Of a stretch of 64,000 nucleotides of DNA, positions 9,355-18,146 are shown piece by piece. Within the stretch, counting starts at the first letter, position 1, and every line of letters begins with the position of its first letter. The notes under the pieces were generated by a model that saw only the letters and a program-made list of their open reading frames with translations, searched no databases and was not told where the DNA came from. The DNA is from Vibrio fluvialis (lineage in GTDB: Bacteria; Pseudomonadota; Gammaproteobacteria; Enterobacterales; Vibrionaceae): assembly GCF_900460245.1 (NCBI RefSeq), contig NZ_UHIP01000001.1, forward strand, positions 2,356,001-2,420,000. Reading direction: 5' to 3'. The translations under genes and the position numbers were made by a program.

Positions 9355-12300
9355 TCATGCCTGACTGGCCTTCTCGATTGAGATGTGGTCGGCGTAATCG
9401 CGCAACTGTAAACGCGGTGCCTGCAAGACCAAACTCGCCAACACACGCACCTGATGCGCCAGTTCGTCCGTCCATTGCGGCCACAAACGCGCGATGTAAT
9501 GGTTGTTGCCTTCACCGCTGGTCATGAAACCGTCATTGAATGTCTCGGCCATCTTCTTGAGCGATTTTTCTTCATCGTCGACCCATTGCCCGCGGCTGAA
9601 TCCCGCTTCAACACCGGCCAACGCTGTTTTCGGGAAATAGGCCAGCGGCGCAGTCATGCCTTGGTAATAGAGTCGCGCCAATTCGTTCAGTTGCGCCATT
9701 GCCAGAGCCGCGCTTTCACTTGAATGACTACTGAGTGGAGGCAGAACCTGATGCACCACGCCTTCTTTGCGATCGTAGCCAATCACATGCGTGGTCAGGT
9801 TGGCACCTGATGCTGCGGCCGCCAGATGATCAATCCACGCCGCCAGAATATCTTCCGATCGAATCGCGCCGCTGCGATAACGCACCAGCCCCGATTGATA
9901 ACGCCGCGTCAGCCAGCCGCTCAAACGCACCGGGCGTGACTGGCCGAGCGCCGTGAAGGTCAGGTTGACATCGAGATCATCGAGCGGCGCCTGACAGAGA
10001 AACTGGATTTTTTCGACCAGCTCTTCGGCTTGCACGCGGTTGGTTTCAAACTCCAGATCACCAAACGCGCCGACCGGCAGCTTACCTTGCGCGCGCTGTT
10101 GCTTGTTGAACTGCGTCAACACCTCATCACGCGCCTGCGCCGAGGGCGCATTGAGCAAGCCGTCCAACAGCGCGTCACGCAGCTGATAGCTGGCAAGGCC
10201 ACCGAGCGCGAACGGCTCATCGTCTTCCATCACCGGCAAAGGCGGCTCAAACACCACTTTCAGGCGGCGATTGAAGAAATATTGCACCGGCAAGCGCCAA
10301 AAACGTTGCAGCTCGACCAGATCCAATTCCAGCGGGTAAACCGCATCGAGCAGATAATCATCCAACGCGCGATGGAACGTGCCACTCGCGGTGCCTTGGC
10401 GCAGCGCGGCAGGCAGCCACTCTTTAGCGTAACTGCCGACATCGGTCAAAAACGCTTGCGGGCTGAAGGGCACCATGGCGTGGGTGAACTGCAACTGTTC
10501 AATCAGGCGCTCGCCAGAGTCATCACTCGGCAGTGCTTCATCGCCGGCCAAGCAATAGTTCTGCTGGCAATATTCCAGCAATTCGGTCACCAGCACTGAC
10601 GGCACGCGTTCGGTGTTGTCCTGAATCGAGCGGCCCACATAACTGATGTACAGGGTGTGCTGCGCGGAAAGCATCGCTTCGAGGAACAGATAACGGTCGT
10701 CATCGCGGCGCGAGCGATCGCCCGGACGCGTACGGCCGCTCATTAAATCAAACCCTTCCGGCGGCATGGAACGCGGGTAAACCCCATCGTTCATCCCAAG
10801 CAGACAGACGACGTTAAACGGAATCGAACGCATCGGCATCAGGGTACAGAAGTTGACCTGACCGGCGAGAAAACGCTGACTGACACGCGTTCCAGACAGC
10901 TTGTCATGCAGGTACTGCCCCATGATGGCGGGCGATATCGCGTCGTCGAATCCAGCGTCAGCGAGCTGCTCTTTGAGCGCCGCGAGCGTGTCGCGAATCG
11001 ATTTGAGTGCCATCTCGCCGTCCAGATCGACGCTGAAACAGTCATCAATCAGCGACGACAGCAGCTCTCGCCACGCCTCAATGGGCTGCGTTTGTGCCAG
11101 TCGCTGACGGTAATCGCTGATGGTGTCGATGAAATGCGCCAGTTTACCGGCGAGTTCCGCGCTCATGCCCTGCACTTCGTTGTACGGTGCCATGGCGTGA
11201 CCGCCCGCTTCAAACAAGCCAACCGATGACGGCATCGCATAGCCCAGCAACATGCGGGCGATGCCGAACTGCCAGGTGTTCTGATGGGTCTGCGGCAGCT
11301 CAAACTCTTGCGCGGTCGCGTCGTTGAGCCCCCAGCGAATGCCCGACTCTTCAACCCAGCGTTTGGCGGTGTCAAATTCGCTCGCATCAAGCGCAAAGCG
11401 CGCCATCATCGCTGGTGTTTCCAGAAGTTCCAGCAATTCCGACGCCAGACAGCGTGATTGCGGCAACGCGACCAACTGCATAAACGCATTGAGAATCGGA
11501 CTTTCCTGATCGGCGGTGCGGTCGGAAATCGAATAAGGAATGAAACGTTCCCCCGGCGCGTTACCAAACACCGCCTGAATATAAGGGCTGTAGGCGTTGA
11601 TGTCGGCCACCATCACAATAATGTCGCGCGGTTTGAGTTCCGGATCTCGGTCAAACATCGCCAGCAATTCGTCGTGCAGCACTTCCACTTCCCGCATCGG
11701 GCTGTGGCAGGCATGCAGCGTCAATGAGCGATCGCCGTGAGGCAGTGCTGGTTTGTGCGCGCTGCTGTCCAGCCGCGTGTCGTCTTGATGCTCTTCCAGA
11801 TGCAGAATGTCGGCCTGCAACTGATGCAGCAGCGAATCCCGCGGCACATCAATAAACAGTTCATGCTCTTCGTTGTCGCTTTGCGCCAGCAAATAGAGGT
11901 TATCGCGCCCGAGTTTGCCCATCGAGGCCAACAAGCTGTTGCCGACGGCTTGCGCGGTGTGCAGCTCATCGCCCGCGTAATCGTCCAGCTCGCCTTTCAG
12001 TGGCGAGACTTCCCCCTCCACCGTGAAGGTTTGTGCCTCCGCATTAGGATGGAGAACCAATTGTTTGCGGCGCTGACTTTCCACCCGCGCCAGATATTTA
12101 CGGTCGCGAATATCGCCCCAGTAATGCTGACATGGGTTGGTAAACATCAGATGCACGTCAATGTGTTCGCCAAGCGCTTTAAGGGCGTCCATGTAACGGG
12201 GGGGGAGCGACGAGATGCCAAAGATAAACAGGCGTTTTGGCAGCGCAGCGCGCAGCGCCTCATCGTATGTCAGGTCGATGTGCGCTAAGGCGTCGATAAA

Positions 12301-12876
12301 GCTTTGGTAGAGATTGGCACGGTGATAATGCGATTGGCCTTGCGTCAGCGTGTAGCCGTAGAGCGCTTTCCACAACACCGGCTGCCACGGGTGCTCCCCA
12401 TCGATTTCAGCCACGCTTTCCCCCGCTTCCCAACTGGCGATCCAGTCGGGGCGATACACCAAGTAACCATCGAAAATATCGGCGATTTTTTCTGCCAGTT
12501 GATAGAGCTTCGACTGGTCGGTATCGTCTTGCAGATAGCGGCGCAGCGGCGCGAATACATCCAGATCCAGCTGCGATGGCAGCAGTTCCATCAGTTTCCA
12601 GGTCATCGCTTCTTTGTTGAAGGCACTGCGTTTGGGCACGTTCGGCAACACCTGAGTGAACATCTCCCAGATGAAGGTTGCCGGCAGTGGAAAATCGAGA
12701 TTGGCAGCGACACCGAGCTCCTGTGCTAGCGCCATTTTCAGCCACTGCGACATCCCCGGGCTTTGCACCAGAATCTGCTCTTTCTCAAACGGATTGGCCA
12801 GTGGATCATTTTTAATCAGATGCACCAGCAGAATCTTCAGCGTATCAACTTTGTTGGAGTGGTAAACGGTAAACAC
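9355..12876 (-). CDS. recC: Exodeoxyribonuclease V subunit gamma (RecC)
   Basis: RecC holds the RecBCD complex together, splits the duplex and recognises Chi. The 1173-residue protein opens with the characteristic FTVYHSNKVDTL, then ILVQSPGMSQWLKM and NLDFPLPATFIWEMF, which align well with E. coli RecC from memory. The start is GTG (12874-12876). It is first in the order recC-recB-recD. No ptrA gene separates recC and recB as it does in E. coli. Confidence 0.96.
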   Translation of the reverse strand: MFTVYHSNKVDTLKILLVHLIKNDPLANPFEKEQILVQSPGMSQWLKMALAQELGVAANLDFPLPATFIWEMFTQVLPNVPKRSAFNKEAMTWKLMELLPSQLDLDVFAPLRRYLQDDTDQSKLYQLAEKIADIFDGYLVYRPDWIASWEAGESVAEIDGEHPWQPVLWKALYGYTLTQGQSHYHRANLYQSFIDALAHIDLTYDEALRAALPKRLFIFGISSLPPRYMDALKALGEHIDVHLMFTNPCQHYWGDIRDRKYLARVESQRRKQLVLHPNAEAQTFTVEGEVSPLKGELDDYAGDELHTAQAVGNSLLASMGKLGRDNLYLLAQSDNEEHELFIDVPRDSLLHQLQADILHLEEHQDDTRLDSSAHKPALPHGDRSLTLHACHSPMREVEVLHDELLAMFDRDPELKPRDIIVMVADINAYSPYIQAVFGNAPGERFIPYSISDRTADQESPILNAFMQLVALPQSRCLASELLELLETPAMMARFALDASEFDTAKRWVEESGIRWGLNDATAQEFELPQTHQNTWQFGIARMLLGYAMPSSVGLFEAGGHAMAPYNEVQGMSAELAGKLAHFIDTISDYRQRLAQTQPIEAWRELLSSLIDDCFSVDLDGEMALKSIRDTLAALKEQLADAGFDDAISPAIMGQYLHDKLSGTRVSQRFLAGQVNFCTLMPMRSIPFNVVCLLGMNDGVYPRSMPPEGFDLMSGRTRPGDRSRRDDDRYLFLEAMLSAQHTLYISYVGRSIQDNTERVPSVLVTELLEYCQQNYCLAGDEALPSDDSGERLIEQLQFTHAMVPFSPQAFLTDVGSYAKEWLPAALRQGTASGTFHRALDDYLLDAVYPLELDLVELQRFWRLPVQYFFNRRLKVVFEPPLPVMEDDEPFALGGLASYQLRDALLDGLLNAPSAQARDEVLTQFNKQQRAQGKLPVGAFGDLEFETNRVQAEELVEKIQFLCQAPLDDLDVNLTFTALGQSRPVRLSGWLTRRYQSGLVRYRSGAIRSEDILAAWIDHLAAAASGANLTTHVIGYDRKEGVVHQVLPPLSSHSSESAALAMAQLNELARLYYQGMTAPLAYFPKTALAGVEAGFSRGQWVDDEEKSLKKMAETFNDGFMTSGEGNNHYIARLWPQWTDELAHQVRVLASLVLQAPRLQLRDYADHISIEKASQA

Positions 12877-12970
12877 AATGCACTCATGCTGCTCTAGCTT
12901 TCATAGCCACTGAGATTAGCATAAGTGCATTTGAGGAATGACAATTTTGCGGTTTTCGATGCGCAAAGGG

Positions 12971-13939
12971 TTACGCATTGCTCATAATTCGAGGCGCTGG
13001 CTGATAATACATCACATAACGCAGCGCCACGTAACTGACCACCACGGTGGCGACCAGCAGTTCCACCATCGCCAACGCGTGAACTTGATGCACATAATGT
13101 TCCGCCATGCCGATGCGCTCCATCCAGTGCGCCATTTTGAACAGCGCGGTGGCACCAATCACCATCGGGAAGGTGAATGCGGCGTAGCCCGGGCTAAACG
13201 GCAGGCGCAGCAAGCGGGTGAACGCCAAGTAGATGATCGCAGTCATCAACACCGCAATCCCAAACAGCAGCGCAATCACCACTGGCGATGGCGTGGCGGT
13301 TACGGTCAGATAACCAGCCATCGACAGGCTGGCTGGCGCGGCCAGAATTGCCATGGTGGGTTTAGCCGCATCCGGCACTTCTTGGGTGAACATAAAGCGA
13401 TAAATCATTACCGGCAACATCACCGCGTAAGCCAGCATGCCAAACAGCAGCGCGCCATGAGCAATCGGAGCCAGCGCTGGGTTGCCGGAAAACGCGACGT
13501 CTGCGACGATAATGCCCACTGGCGGCACAAACCAGCTTGGCACCATGTGGTGCAGTTCGAACGCTTTGGCGCGGTGGTACACAAAACTCGCCAGAAAAAT
13601 TACATGCAGCACCACGGCCATCAGCCACAATGCATCGCCTGCAACGGGGAAAAACTGGCCGACGGAATGGCTGACAACCATGGTCGCCATCGCATAAGTG
13701 GGCACCACGCTACCGACCACCGGATGGGCCAAATCTTGGCGCAATAGATGACCGTGGCACAGAAACTTCACGGTCAGGATCAGCAGCAGCACGCTGGCCA
13801 GCGCCGCACCAGTCCATTGACCGACGCCATGCAAATCGGCGGCATTTTCCCAGCACCAGCCCAAACTGGCGATACCGAGCGCCAAACCCGCCATCGGAGT
13901 TGGCGCGCCCATCACTTTGTTTTTCGCAGTTCGAATCAT
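12971..13939 (-). CDS. TehA/TDT-family transporter (SLAC1-like)
   Basis: A hydrophobic protein of about 322 residues with roughly ten predicted membrane helices. Repeated motifs fit the tellurite-resistance/dicarboxylate (TDT) family: PTPMAGLALGIASLGW at the N-terminus, HPVVGSVVPTYAMATM, and SPGYAAFTFPMVIGATALFKMAH. Members export or channel small anions (tellurite, malate, sulfite); the substrate cannot be told here. The start is taken as the ATG at 13939 because GAGG lies 5 bp before it; a GTG two codons upstream is an alternative. It is divergent from a LysR regulator, which may control it. Confidence 0.82.
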   Translation of the reverse strand: MIRTAKNKVMGAPTPMAGLALGIASLGWCWENAADLHGVGQWTGAALASVLLLILTVKFLCHGHLLRQDLAHPVVGSVVPTYAMATMVVSHSVGQFFPVAGDALWLMAVVLHVIFLASFVYHRAKAFELHHMVPSWFVPPVGIIVADVAFSGNPALAPIAHGALLFGMLAYAVMLPVMIYRFMFTQEVPDAAKPTMAILAAPASLSMAGYLTVTATPSPVVIALLFGIAVLMTAIIYLAFTRLLRLPFSPGYAAFTFPMVIGATALFKMAHWMERIGMAEHYVHQVHALAMVELLVATVVVSYVALRYVMYYQPAPRIMSNA

Positions 13940-14085
13940 AACCACCTCATCACTCGGTTACTTCAACAACACGACGAAACCGGCCATCAACCGCGTCGTA
14001 TTCGGGAATGGGGGAATAATACGCTTGCACTACGTTTGAATATATCTAATTATTCCTAACAGACGTTCAATCTAACTTAACGAAA

Positions 14086-14976
14086 ATGGCATCCAATATT
14101 TCCCTCAAACAGTTGCGCGTGTTCACCACCATCACGCAGCACAAAACCCTGACGGCGGCGGCCGAGGTGCTGTTCCTCTCCAAGGCGGCGGTCAGCATGG
14201 CGCTCTCGGAATTGGAGAAACAGCTCGGGCACGCGCTGTTTGATCGGGTCAACAACCGGTTGATCCTCAATCAGGAAGGGCAAAAGCTCTTGCCGTTGGC
14301 CGATGAACTGCTCAGCCGCGCCAAAGATCTCGATCACCTGTTTGAAGATAACCAAACCCTTTCCGGCCAACTGCGCATCGGCGCCAGTGACACCATCGGC
14401 AATCAAGTCGCGCCCTATTTGCTCAGCGCCTTTCGCGCCCAGTTTCAGCATCAGTCGCAAAGCCTGTTTATTTCTAACTCAGCGCTGATCTGTCAGAAAC
14501 TTGTCGACTACGAGCTCGATATTGCGCTGATTGAAGGTAAAACCCTGCACCCGCAATTGATGTCGACTCAATTCAGTCAGGACGAAATGTGCATCGTGTG
14601 CGCGCCGACGCATTCGCTGGCGAGCAAAGACAAAATTGTGCTCAGCGACTTTGAGCACAGTGAATGGGTGCTGCGCGAAGCCGGTTCCGGCTCACGAGAG
14701 TTTTTCCTGCGCGTGATGGCGCCGCGCATTGAGCAGTGGCACGAAGCGTTTGAGCTCAACACCACTGAAGCGCTGATCAACAGTGTTTCCGCCGGGCTGG
14801 GCTTTGGCTGCCTGTCGCGCCTTGCGGCGCAAACCGCGATTCGTGACGGGCGCGTGCACGTGCTCAATGTGCCACTCGACATGAAACGCCGCTTTTGGGT
14901 TCTGGTGCATAAAGAGAAATATCAGAGCCCGCTGCTCAAGCGTTTCATCGAATTCTGCCATGACTGGCCAGCATGA
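14086..14976 (+). CDS. LysR-family transcriptional regulator
   Basis: A 296-residue LysR-type regulator. The N-terminal winged HTH is clear (LKQLRVFTTITQHKTLTAAAEVLFLSKAAVSMALSELE, residues about 7-46), followed by a linker helix and a periplasmic-binding-fold effector domain (SGQLRIGASDTIGNQVAPYLL). It resembles the YeiE/CysB-like branch. Divergence from the TehA/TDT gene over 146 bp suggests it regulates that transporter; the effector is unknown. No convincing Shine-Dalgarno precedes the ATG. Confidence 0.88.
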   Translation: MASNISLKQLRVFTTITQHKTLTAAAEVLFLSKAAVSMALSELEKQLGHALFDRVNNRLILNQEGQKLLPLADELLSRAKDLDHLFEDNQTLSGQLRIGASDTIGNQVAPYLLSAFRAQFQHQSQSLFISNSALICQKLVDYELDIALIEGKTLHPQLMSTQFSQDEMCIVCAPTHSLASKDKIVLSDFEHSEWVLREAGSGSREFFLRVMAPRIEQWHEAFELNTTEALINSVSAGLGFGCLSRLAAQTAIRDGRVHVLNVPLDMKRRFWVLVHKEKYQSPLLKRFIEFCHDWPA

Positions 14977-15026
14977 TGCGGCAGCTCTCAGTTTGACGTC
15001 GCTGGCTGGACTTTTGAGTTTAAAAA

Positions 15027-15042
15027 CTGTATAAACAGCCAG
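15027..15042 (+). promoter_or_regulatory. LexA (SOS) box upstream of yebG
   Basis: CTGTATAAACAGCCAG keeps the invariant CTG-N10-CAG of LexA operators, with the AT-rich core after CTGT. It is 35 bp before the yebG ATG, where it would cover the promoter. E. coli yebG is a known LexA target, which supports the call. Confidence 0.8.
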
Positions 15043-15076
15043 TAATTTTTTAGCAAAATAATGTAGAGGATGAACC

Positions 15077-15367
15077 ATGGCTGTCATCGTTAAGTACGTG
15101 GTGGAACGCAACGGAGAAGAGAAAATGACTTTTACCTCGAAAGCCGAAGCTGACGCTTATGACAAAATGCTGGACACAGCAGATGAGCTGTTCGAGCTAC
15201 TGGGTAAAAGTGAACTGATCGAAGACGAAGCGAAACAGGAAGAGCTGGCGATGTTCCTGGCACAGAACAAAGAAGAGATTCTTTACGCTCTGGGCGCAAA
15301 ACGTAAACCGACCCCAAAAAAGCCTAAAGCTGTAAAAACCGAAGACGCGGTTGATGACGCAGCTTAA
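15077..15367 (+). CDS. yebG: DNA damage-inducible YebG family protein
   Basis: A 96-residue acidic/basic protein that closely follows E. coli YebG at its N-terminus (MAVIVKYVVERNGEEKMTF, then SKAEADAYDKMLDTAD). YebG is SOS-induced; its molecular role is not settled. The C-terminal tail (KRKPTPKKPKAVKTEDAV) is low-complexity and charged. The start has GAGGATGAACC upstream. It is a single-gene unit between the LexA box and a strong terminator. Confidence 0.93.
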   Translation: MAVIVKYVVERNGEEKMTFTSKAEADAYDKMLDTADELFELLGKSELIEDEAKQEELAMFLAQNKEEILYALGAKRKPTPKKPKAVKTEDAVDDAA

Positions 15368-15379
15368 CTAGACGCTAAG

Positions 15380-15404
15380 CCGCTGCTCAGGCAGCGGTTT
15401 TTTT
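15380..15404 (+). terminator. Rho-independent terminator of yebG
   Basis: CCGCTGC (15380-15386), loop TCAG, GCAGCGG (15391-15397), then a run of seven T. It is 13 bp after the yebG stop. Confidence 0.9.
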
Positions 15405-15637
15405 ATCTCTGTCGTTCAGACAGGTCAGCACTGGGGTATGTTTGCCCCACTTCCATCTAAAGAGATATGTCTCCCAAAAGACAAAAAGTATCGTTCTACG
15501 GACGGATCCTTTTTTTACCCTTTCTTCTCCGAAAGAGTCTCTCTATGATGATTTCAACGCATTATGCGGTAGCGACGACGCTCAACTCGCCGCTATCAGG
15601 AAATAATTTTAAAGCTTAACGTTTAATGGAGACCAAC

Positions 15638-16669
15638 ATGGCGAACTTTGCACTGGGCTTTGGTACTGCAACCAAAAACCGCGACGGAAAAATCATTGAA
15701 GTATTCTTCCCGACTCCGATTCTGAACCCAAGCGATCAGCTGGTTGCTGATTTGGCGGCAGTGGCTGGCTACAGCGAAGGCAACCAAGCGTTGGAAATCA
15801 CCGCAGCGCAAAGTGCCGAGCTGGCCAAAGTATTTGCGGCCAACGATCAGGCGGCAAGCGCAGCGTTTGCGGAAAAAGCAGCCGCTTCGGCCCAGCCTTT
15901 GGTGTTGGTAATTCTGGCGTCAGATGACAAACCACAAAGCGTGGCAGAAGGCTTTTTGAAGCTGCAACTGATCTCAAACCGTCTGGTTCAGCCTCACGGC
16001 ACCGTACTGGATGGCATTTTTGGTCTGCTGCACAACATCGCTTGGACCAACGAAGGCCCAATCGACTTACCTGAACTGGCAGAGCGCCAAATCGAAGCTC
16101 GTCTGGCTGGCCGTACGCTGAGCGTCGATTGTGTCGACAAATTCCCAAAAATGGTGGACTACGTGGTGCCAACTGGCATTCGTATCGCCGATACCTCGCG
16201 CGTTCGTCTGGGCGCACACGTGGGTGAAGGCACCACCGTGATGCACGAAGGTTTCATCAACTTCAACGCAGGTACAACCGGCGTGAGCATGGTTGAAGGC
16301 CGTATTTCTGCGGGTGTACTGGTGGGCAACGGTTCTGATATCGGCGGCGGCGCATCGATCATGGGTACTCTGTCTGGCGGCGGTAAAGTCGTGGTGTCTA
16401 TCGGTGAAAACTCACTGCTGGGTGCCAACTCAGGTCTCGGCTTCCCGCTGGGCGACCGCTGCACTGTGGAATCGGGTCTGTACGTGACTGCCGGTACTAA
16501 AGTACGCATGCTGGACAAAGATGGCAACGAAGTGGAAATCATCAAAGCACGCGATCTGGCTGGCGTGTCTGACCTGCTGTTCCGTCGTAACTCTCAGACC
16601 GGTCAGGTCGAGTGTCTGGCGAACAAATCTGCGGTTGAACTGAACAGCGAGCTGCACAGCAACAACTAA
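15638..16669 (+). CDS. dapD: 2,3,4,5-tetrahydropyridine-2,6-dicarboxylate N-succinyltransferase
   Basis: DapD adds succinyl from succinyl-CoA to tetrahydrodipicolinate in the diaminopimelate/lysine pathway. The 343-residue product is the long DapD type found in Vibrio and Pseudomonas, with a C-terminal left-handed beta helix of hexapeptide repeats (about residues 190-300: IADTSRVRLGAHVGEGTTVM, GGGASIMGTLSGGG, GENSLLGANSGLGFPLG). The start at 15638 is chosen because GGAG lies 6 bp upstream; an in-frame ATG at 15626 overlaps that ribosome site. The 233-bp leader has small hairpins (for example TGGGG 15432 with CCCCA 15445) but no lysine riboswitch that I can recognise. Confidence 0.96.
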   Translation: MANFALGFGTATKNRDGKIIEVFFPTPILNPSDQLVADLAAVAGYSEGNQALEITAAQSAELAKVFAANDQAASAAFAEKAAASAQPLVLVILASDDKPQSVAEGFLKLQLISNRLVQPHGTVLDGIFGLLHNIAWTNEGPIDLPELAERQIEARLAGRTLSVDCVDKFPKMVDYVVPTGIRIADTSRVRLGAHVGEGTTVMHEGFINFNAGTTGVSMVEGRISAGVLVGNGSDIGGGASIMGTLSGGGKVVVSIGENSLLGANSGLGFPLGDRCTVESGLYVTAGTKVRMLDKDGNEVEIIKARDLAGVSDLLFRRNSQTGQVECLANKSAVELNSELHSNN

Positions 16670-16730
16670 GTCAGCGAAAAGCCATGAACTTGCCACGAAT
16701 GCGTCGGCAAAATTCAAAAGGATAACGACA

Positions 16731-16759
16731 AAAGGCCAGCCTGTGGGTTGGCCTTTTTT
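16731..16759 (+). terminator. Rho-independent terminator of dapD
   Basis: AGGCCAGCC (16733-16741) pairs with GGTTGGCCT (16746-16754) with one G-T pair, followed by TTTTTTG. It is 60 bp after the dapD stop. Confidence 0.88.
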
Positions 16760-16910
16760 GTTGTCACAATTCAGCAGCTTGAAAAAGGTTTCTGCTCAAT
16801 AGTGGCGTTTTGGCTCGATTCGGTTATCATTTAATGAATTTCCGCGCATGATTCAATGCCTCTCCGGCGACGAGAACTCGTCAGGGGCGAGACGCGGAAA
16901 TCAGCATTGT

Positions 16911-16981
16911 TGCTTCGTATAACCCCACTGATAGGGTGTGGGGGTCTCTACCAGAATCCGTAAAATTCTGATTACGAAGAG
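16911..16981 (+). ncRNA. Purine riboswitch, adenine class
   Basis: The region folds as the purine aptamer. P1 is CTTCGTA (16913-16919) with TACGAAG (16973-16979). P2 is CCCCAC (16923-16928) with GTGGGG around the loop TGATAGGGT. P3 is CAGAAT with ATTCTG around CCGTAAA. The junction has TATAA before P2 and TCTCTACC between P2 and P3. In J3/1 the specificity base is U (GATTACG), which selects adenine; guanine riboswitches have C there. It lies about 95 nt before the purine deaminase gene, as in the well-studied V. vulnificus add riboswitch. Confidence 0.95.
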
Positions 16982-16991
16982 TTAAGCGCAC

Positions 16992-17066
16992 GATCGCTTT
17001 TCTCTTTGTATGGCCCAACCAAACCACCCAAGGTGAAAAGCGATTAATCTCAACTTTTTGATTAAG
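16992..17066 (+). promoter_or_regulatory. Expression platform between adenine aptamer and deaminase start
   Basis: ATCGCTTTTC (from about 16993) can pair with GAAAAGCGAT (about 17035-17044), and TTAATC (17044-17049) with GATTAA (17060-17065). The second pairing borders the purine-rich ribosome site AAGAG (17064-17068) of the deaminase gene. There is no T-run, so control is probably at translation initiation, with adenine turning expression on. The exact switching pairs are inferred. Confidence 0.55.
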
Positions 17067-17075
17067 AGCCGATAT

Positions 17076-18083
17076 ATGAAAGAATTTATTCAGCAACTAC
17101 CGAAAGTAGAACTTCACCTGCACATTGAAGGGTCGCTGGAGCCTGAACTGATGTTCGACCTCGCCCAGCGTAACCAGATTGCGATTCCCTTTTCTTCCCC
17201 GGATGAAGTGCGGGCGGCCTACCAGTTTTCTAATCTGCAATCTTTCCTCGATATTTACTACCAAGGCGCCAACGTTCTGATCCACGAGCAAGACTTTTTC
17301 GATCTCACGTGGGCTTACCTGCTGCGTTGCCAACAAGACAACGTAATGCACACCGAAATCTTCTTCGATCCGCAAACGCACACCGCGCGTGGCATCGCGT
17401 TTGAAACTGTAATTAATGGCATTACGCAGGCGCTGGAGAAAGGACAACAAGAACTGGGCATCTCCAGCCAGCTTATCATGTGCTTCCTGCGCCATCTGAG
17501 CGAAGCCGACGCCATGCTCACTCTGCAACAGGCATTGCCGTACAAAGACAAGATTGTCGGTGTCGGTCTCGATTCTTCGGAACAGGGGCATCCGCCGGAA
17601 AAATTTCAGCAGGTATTCCGTCAGGCGCGCGAAGCTGGCTTTATTGCCGTGGCGCATGCTGGTGAAGAAGGGCCGGCACTGAATATTCGCAACGCGATTG
17701 ATCTGCTTGGTGTGCAACGCGTCGATCACGGCGTGCGCTGTGTCGAAGACGCCGCTCTGGTACAAGAGCTGAAACAAACCCGAATGCCGCTGACGGTCTG
17801 CCCGCTCTCCAATCTGAAACTCAAAGTATTTACTGAAATGGAGCAGCACAACATTGTAGAACTGCTGCGCCAAGGGTTATGCGTCACCATCAACTCTGAT
17901 GATCCGGCCTACTTCGGCGGTTACATGACCGATAATTTTATGGCGGTGGCCAACGCACACCCGATGTCGCACCAAGAGCTGGCGCAATTTACCCTCAATG
18001 CGATTGAAGCGAGCTTCATCTCTGACGCTGAAAAAGCGCACATGAACGCGAAAGTGCATGAAGTGCTGGCGCGCTTTGCGTAA
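17076..18083 (+). CDS. add: Adenosine/adenine deaminase family protein under adenine riboswitch
   Basis: A 335-residue zinc-dependent amidohydrolase. Metal and catalytic motifs are complete: HLHIEGS (H14, H16), [14 protein letters not shown] and [11 protein letters not shown]. It converts adenosine to inosine or adenine to hypoxanthine. Features such as [45 protein letters not shown] and VCPLSNLKL match the adenine-deaminase branch (Pseudomonas PA0148 type, as I recall it) better than E. coli Add, which begins with HRHLDG. The start is the ATG at 17076, after AAGAG. Vibrio orthologues are usually named add. Confidence 0.93.
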   Translation: MKEFIQQLPKVELHLHIEGSLEPELMFDLAQRNQIAIPFSSPDEVRAAYQFSNLQSFLDIYYQGANVLIHEQDFFDLTWAYLLRCQQDNVMHTEIFFDPQTHTARGIAFETVINGITQALEKGQQELGISSQLIMCFLRHLSEADAMLTLQQALPYKDKIVGVGLDSSEQGHPPEKFQQVFRQAREAGFIAVAHAGEEGPALNIRNAIDLLGVQRVDHGVRCVEDAALVQELKQTRMPLTVCPLSNLKLKVFTEMEQHNIVELLRQGLCVTINSDDPAYFGGYMTDNFMAVANAHPMSHQELAQFTLNAIEASFISDAEKAHMNAKVHEVLARFA

Positions 18084-18105
18084 GCGCTGACTACCCCAGA
18101 AACAC

Positions 18106-18134
18106 AAAAGCTGCGCCCTGCGCAGCTTTTTCTT
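18106..18134. terminator. Bidirectional terminator between add and nnrS
   Basis: AAAAGCTGCGC (18106-18116), loop CCT, GCGCAGCTTTT (18120-18130), then TCTTTT. The A-rich 5' arm gives a T-tract on the minus strand as well, serving both convergent genes. Confidence 0.9.
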
Positions 18135-18146
18135 TTCATCTTATGC

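Noticed and set aside
12938..13747. Plus-strand frame of 269 codons opposite the TehA-like gene
   Set aside because: His/Gln/Arg-rich translation with no family features; it mirrors the transmembrane gene on the minus strand.
15405..15637. Lysine riboswitch before dapD
   Set aside because: Only short hairpins are visible and the conserved L-box junction sequences are missing.
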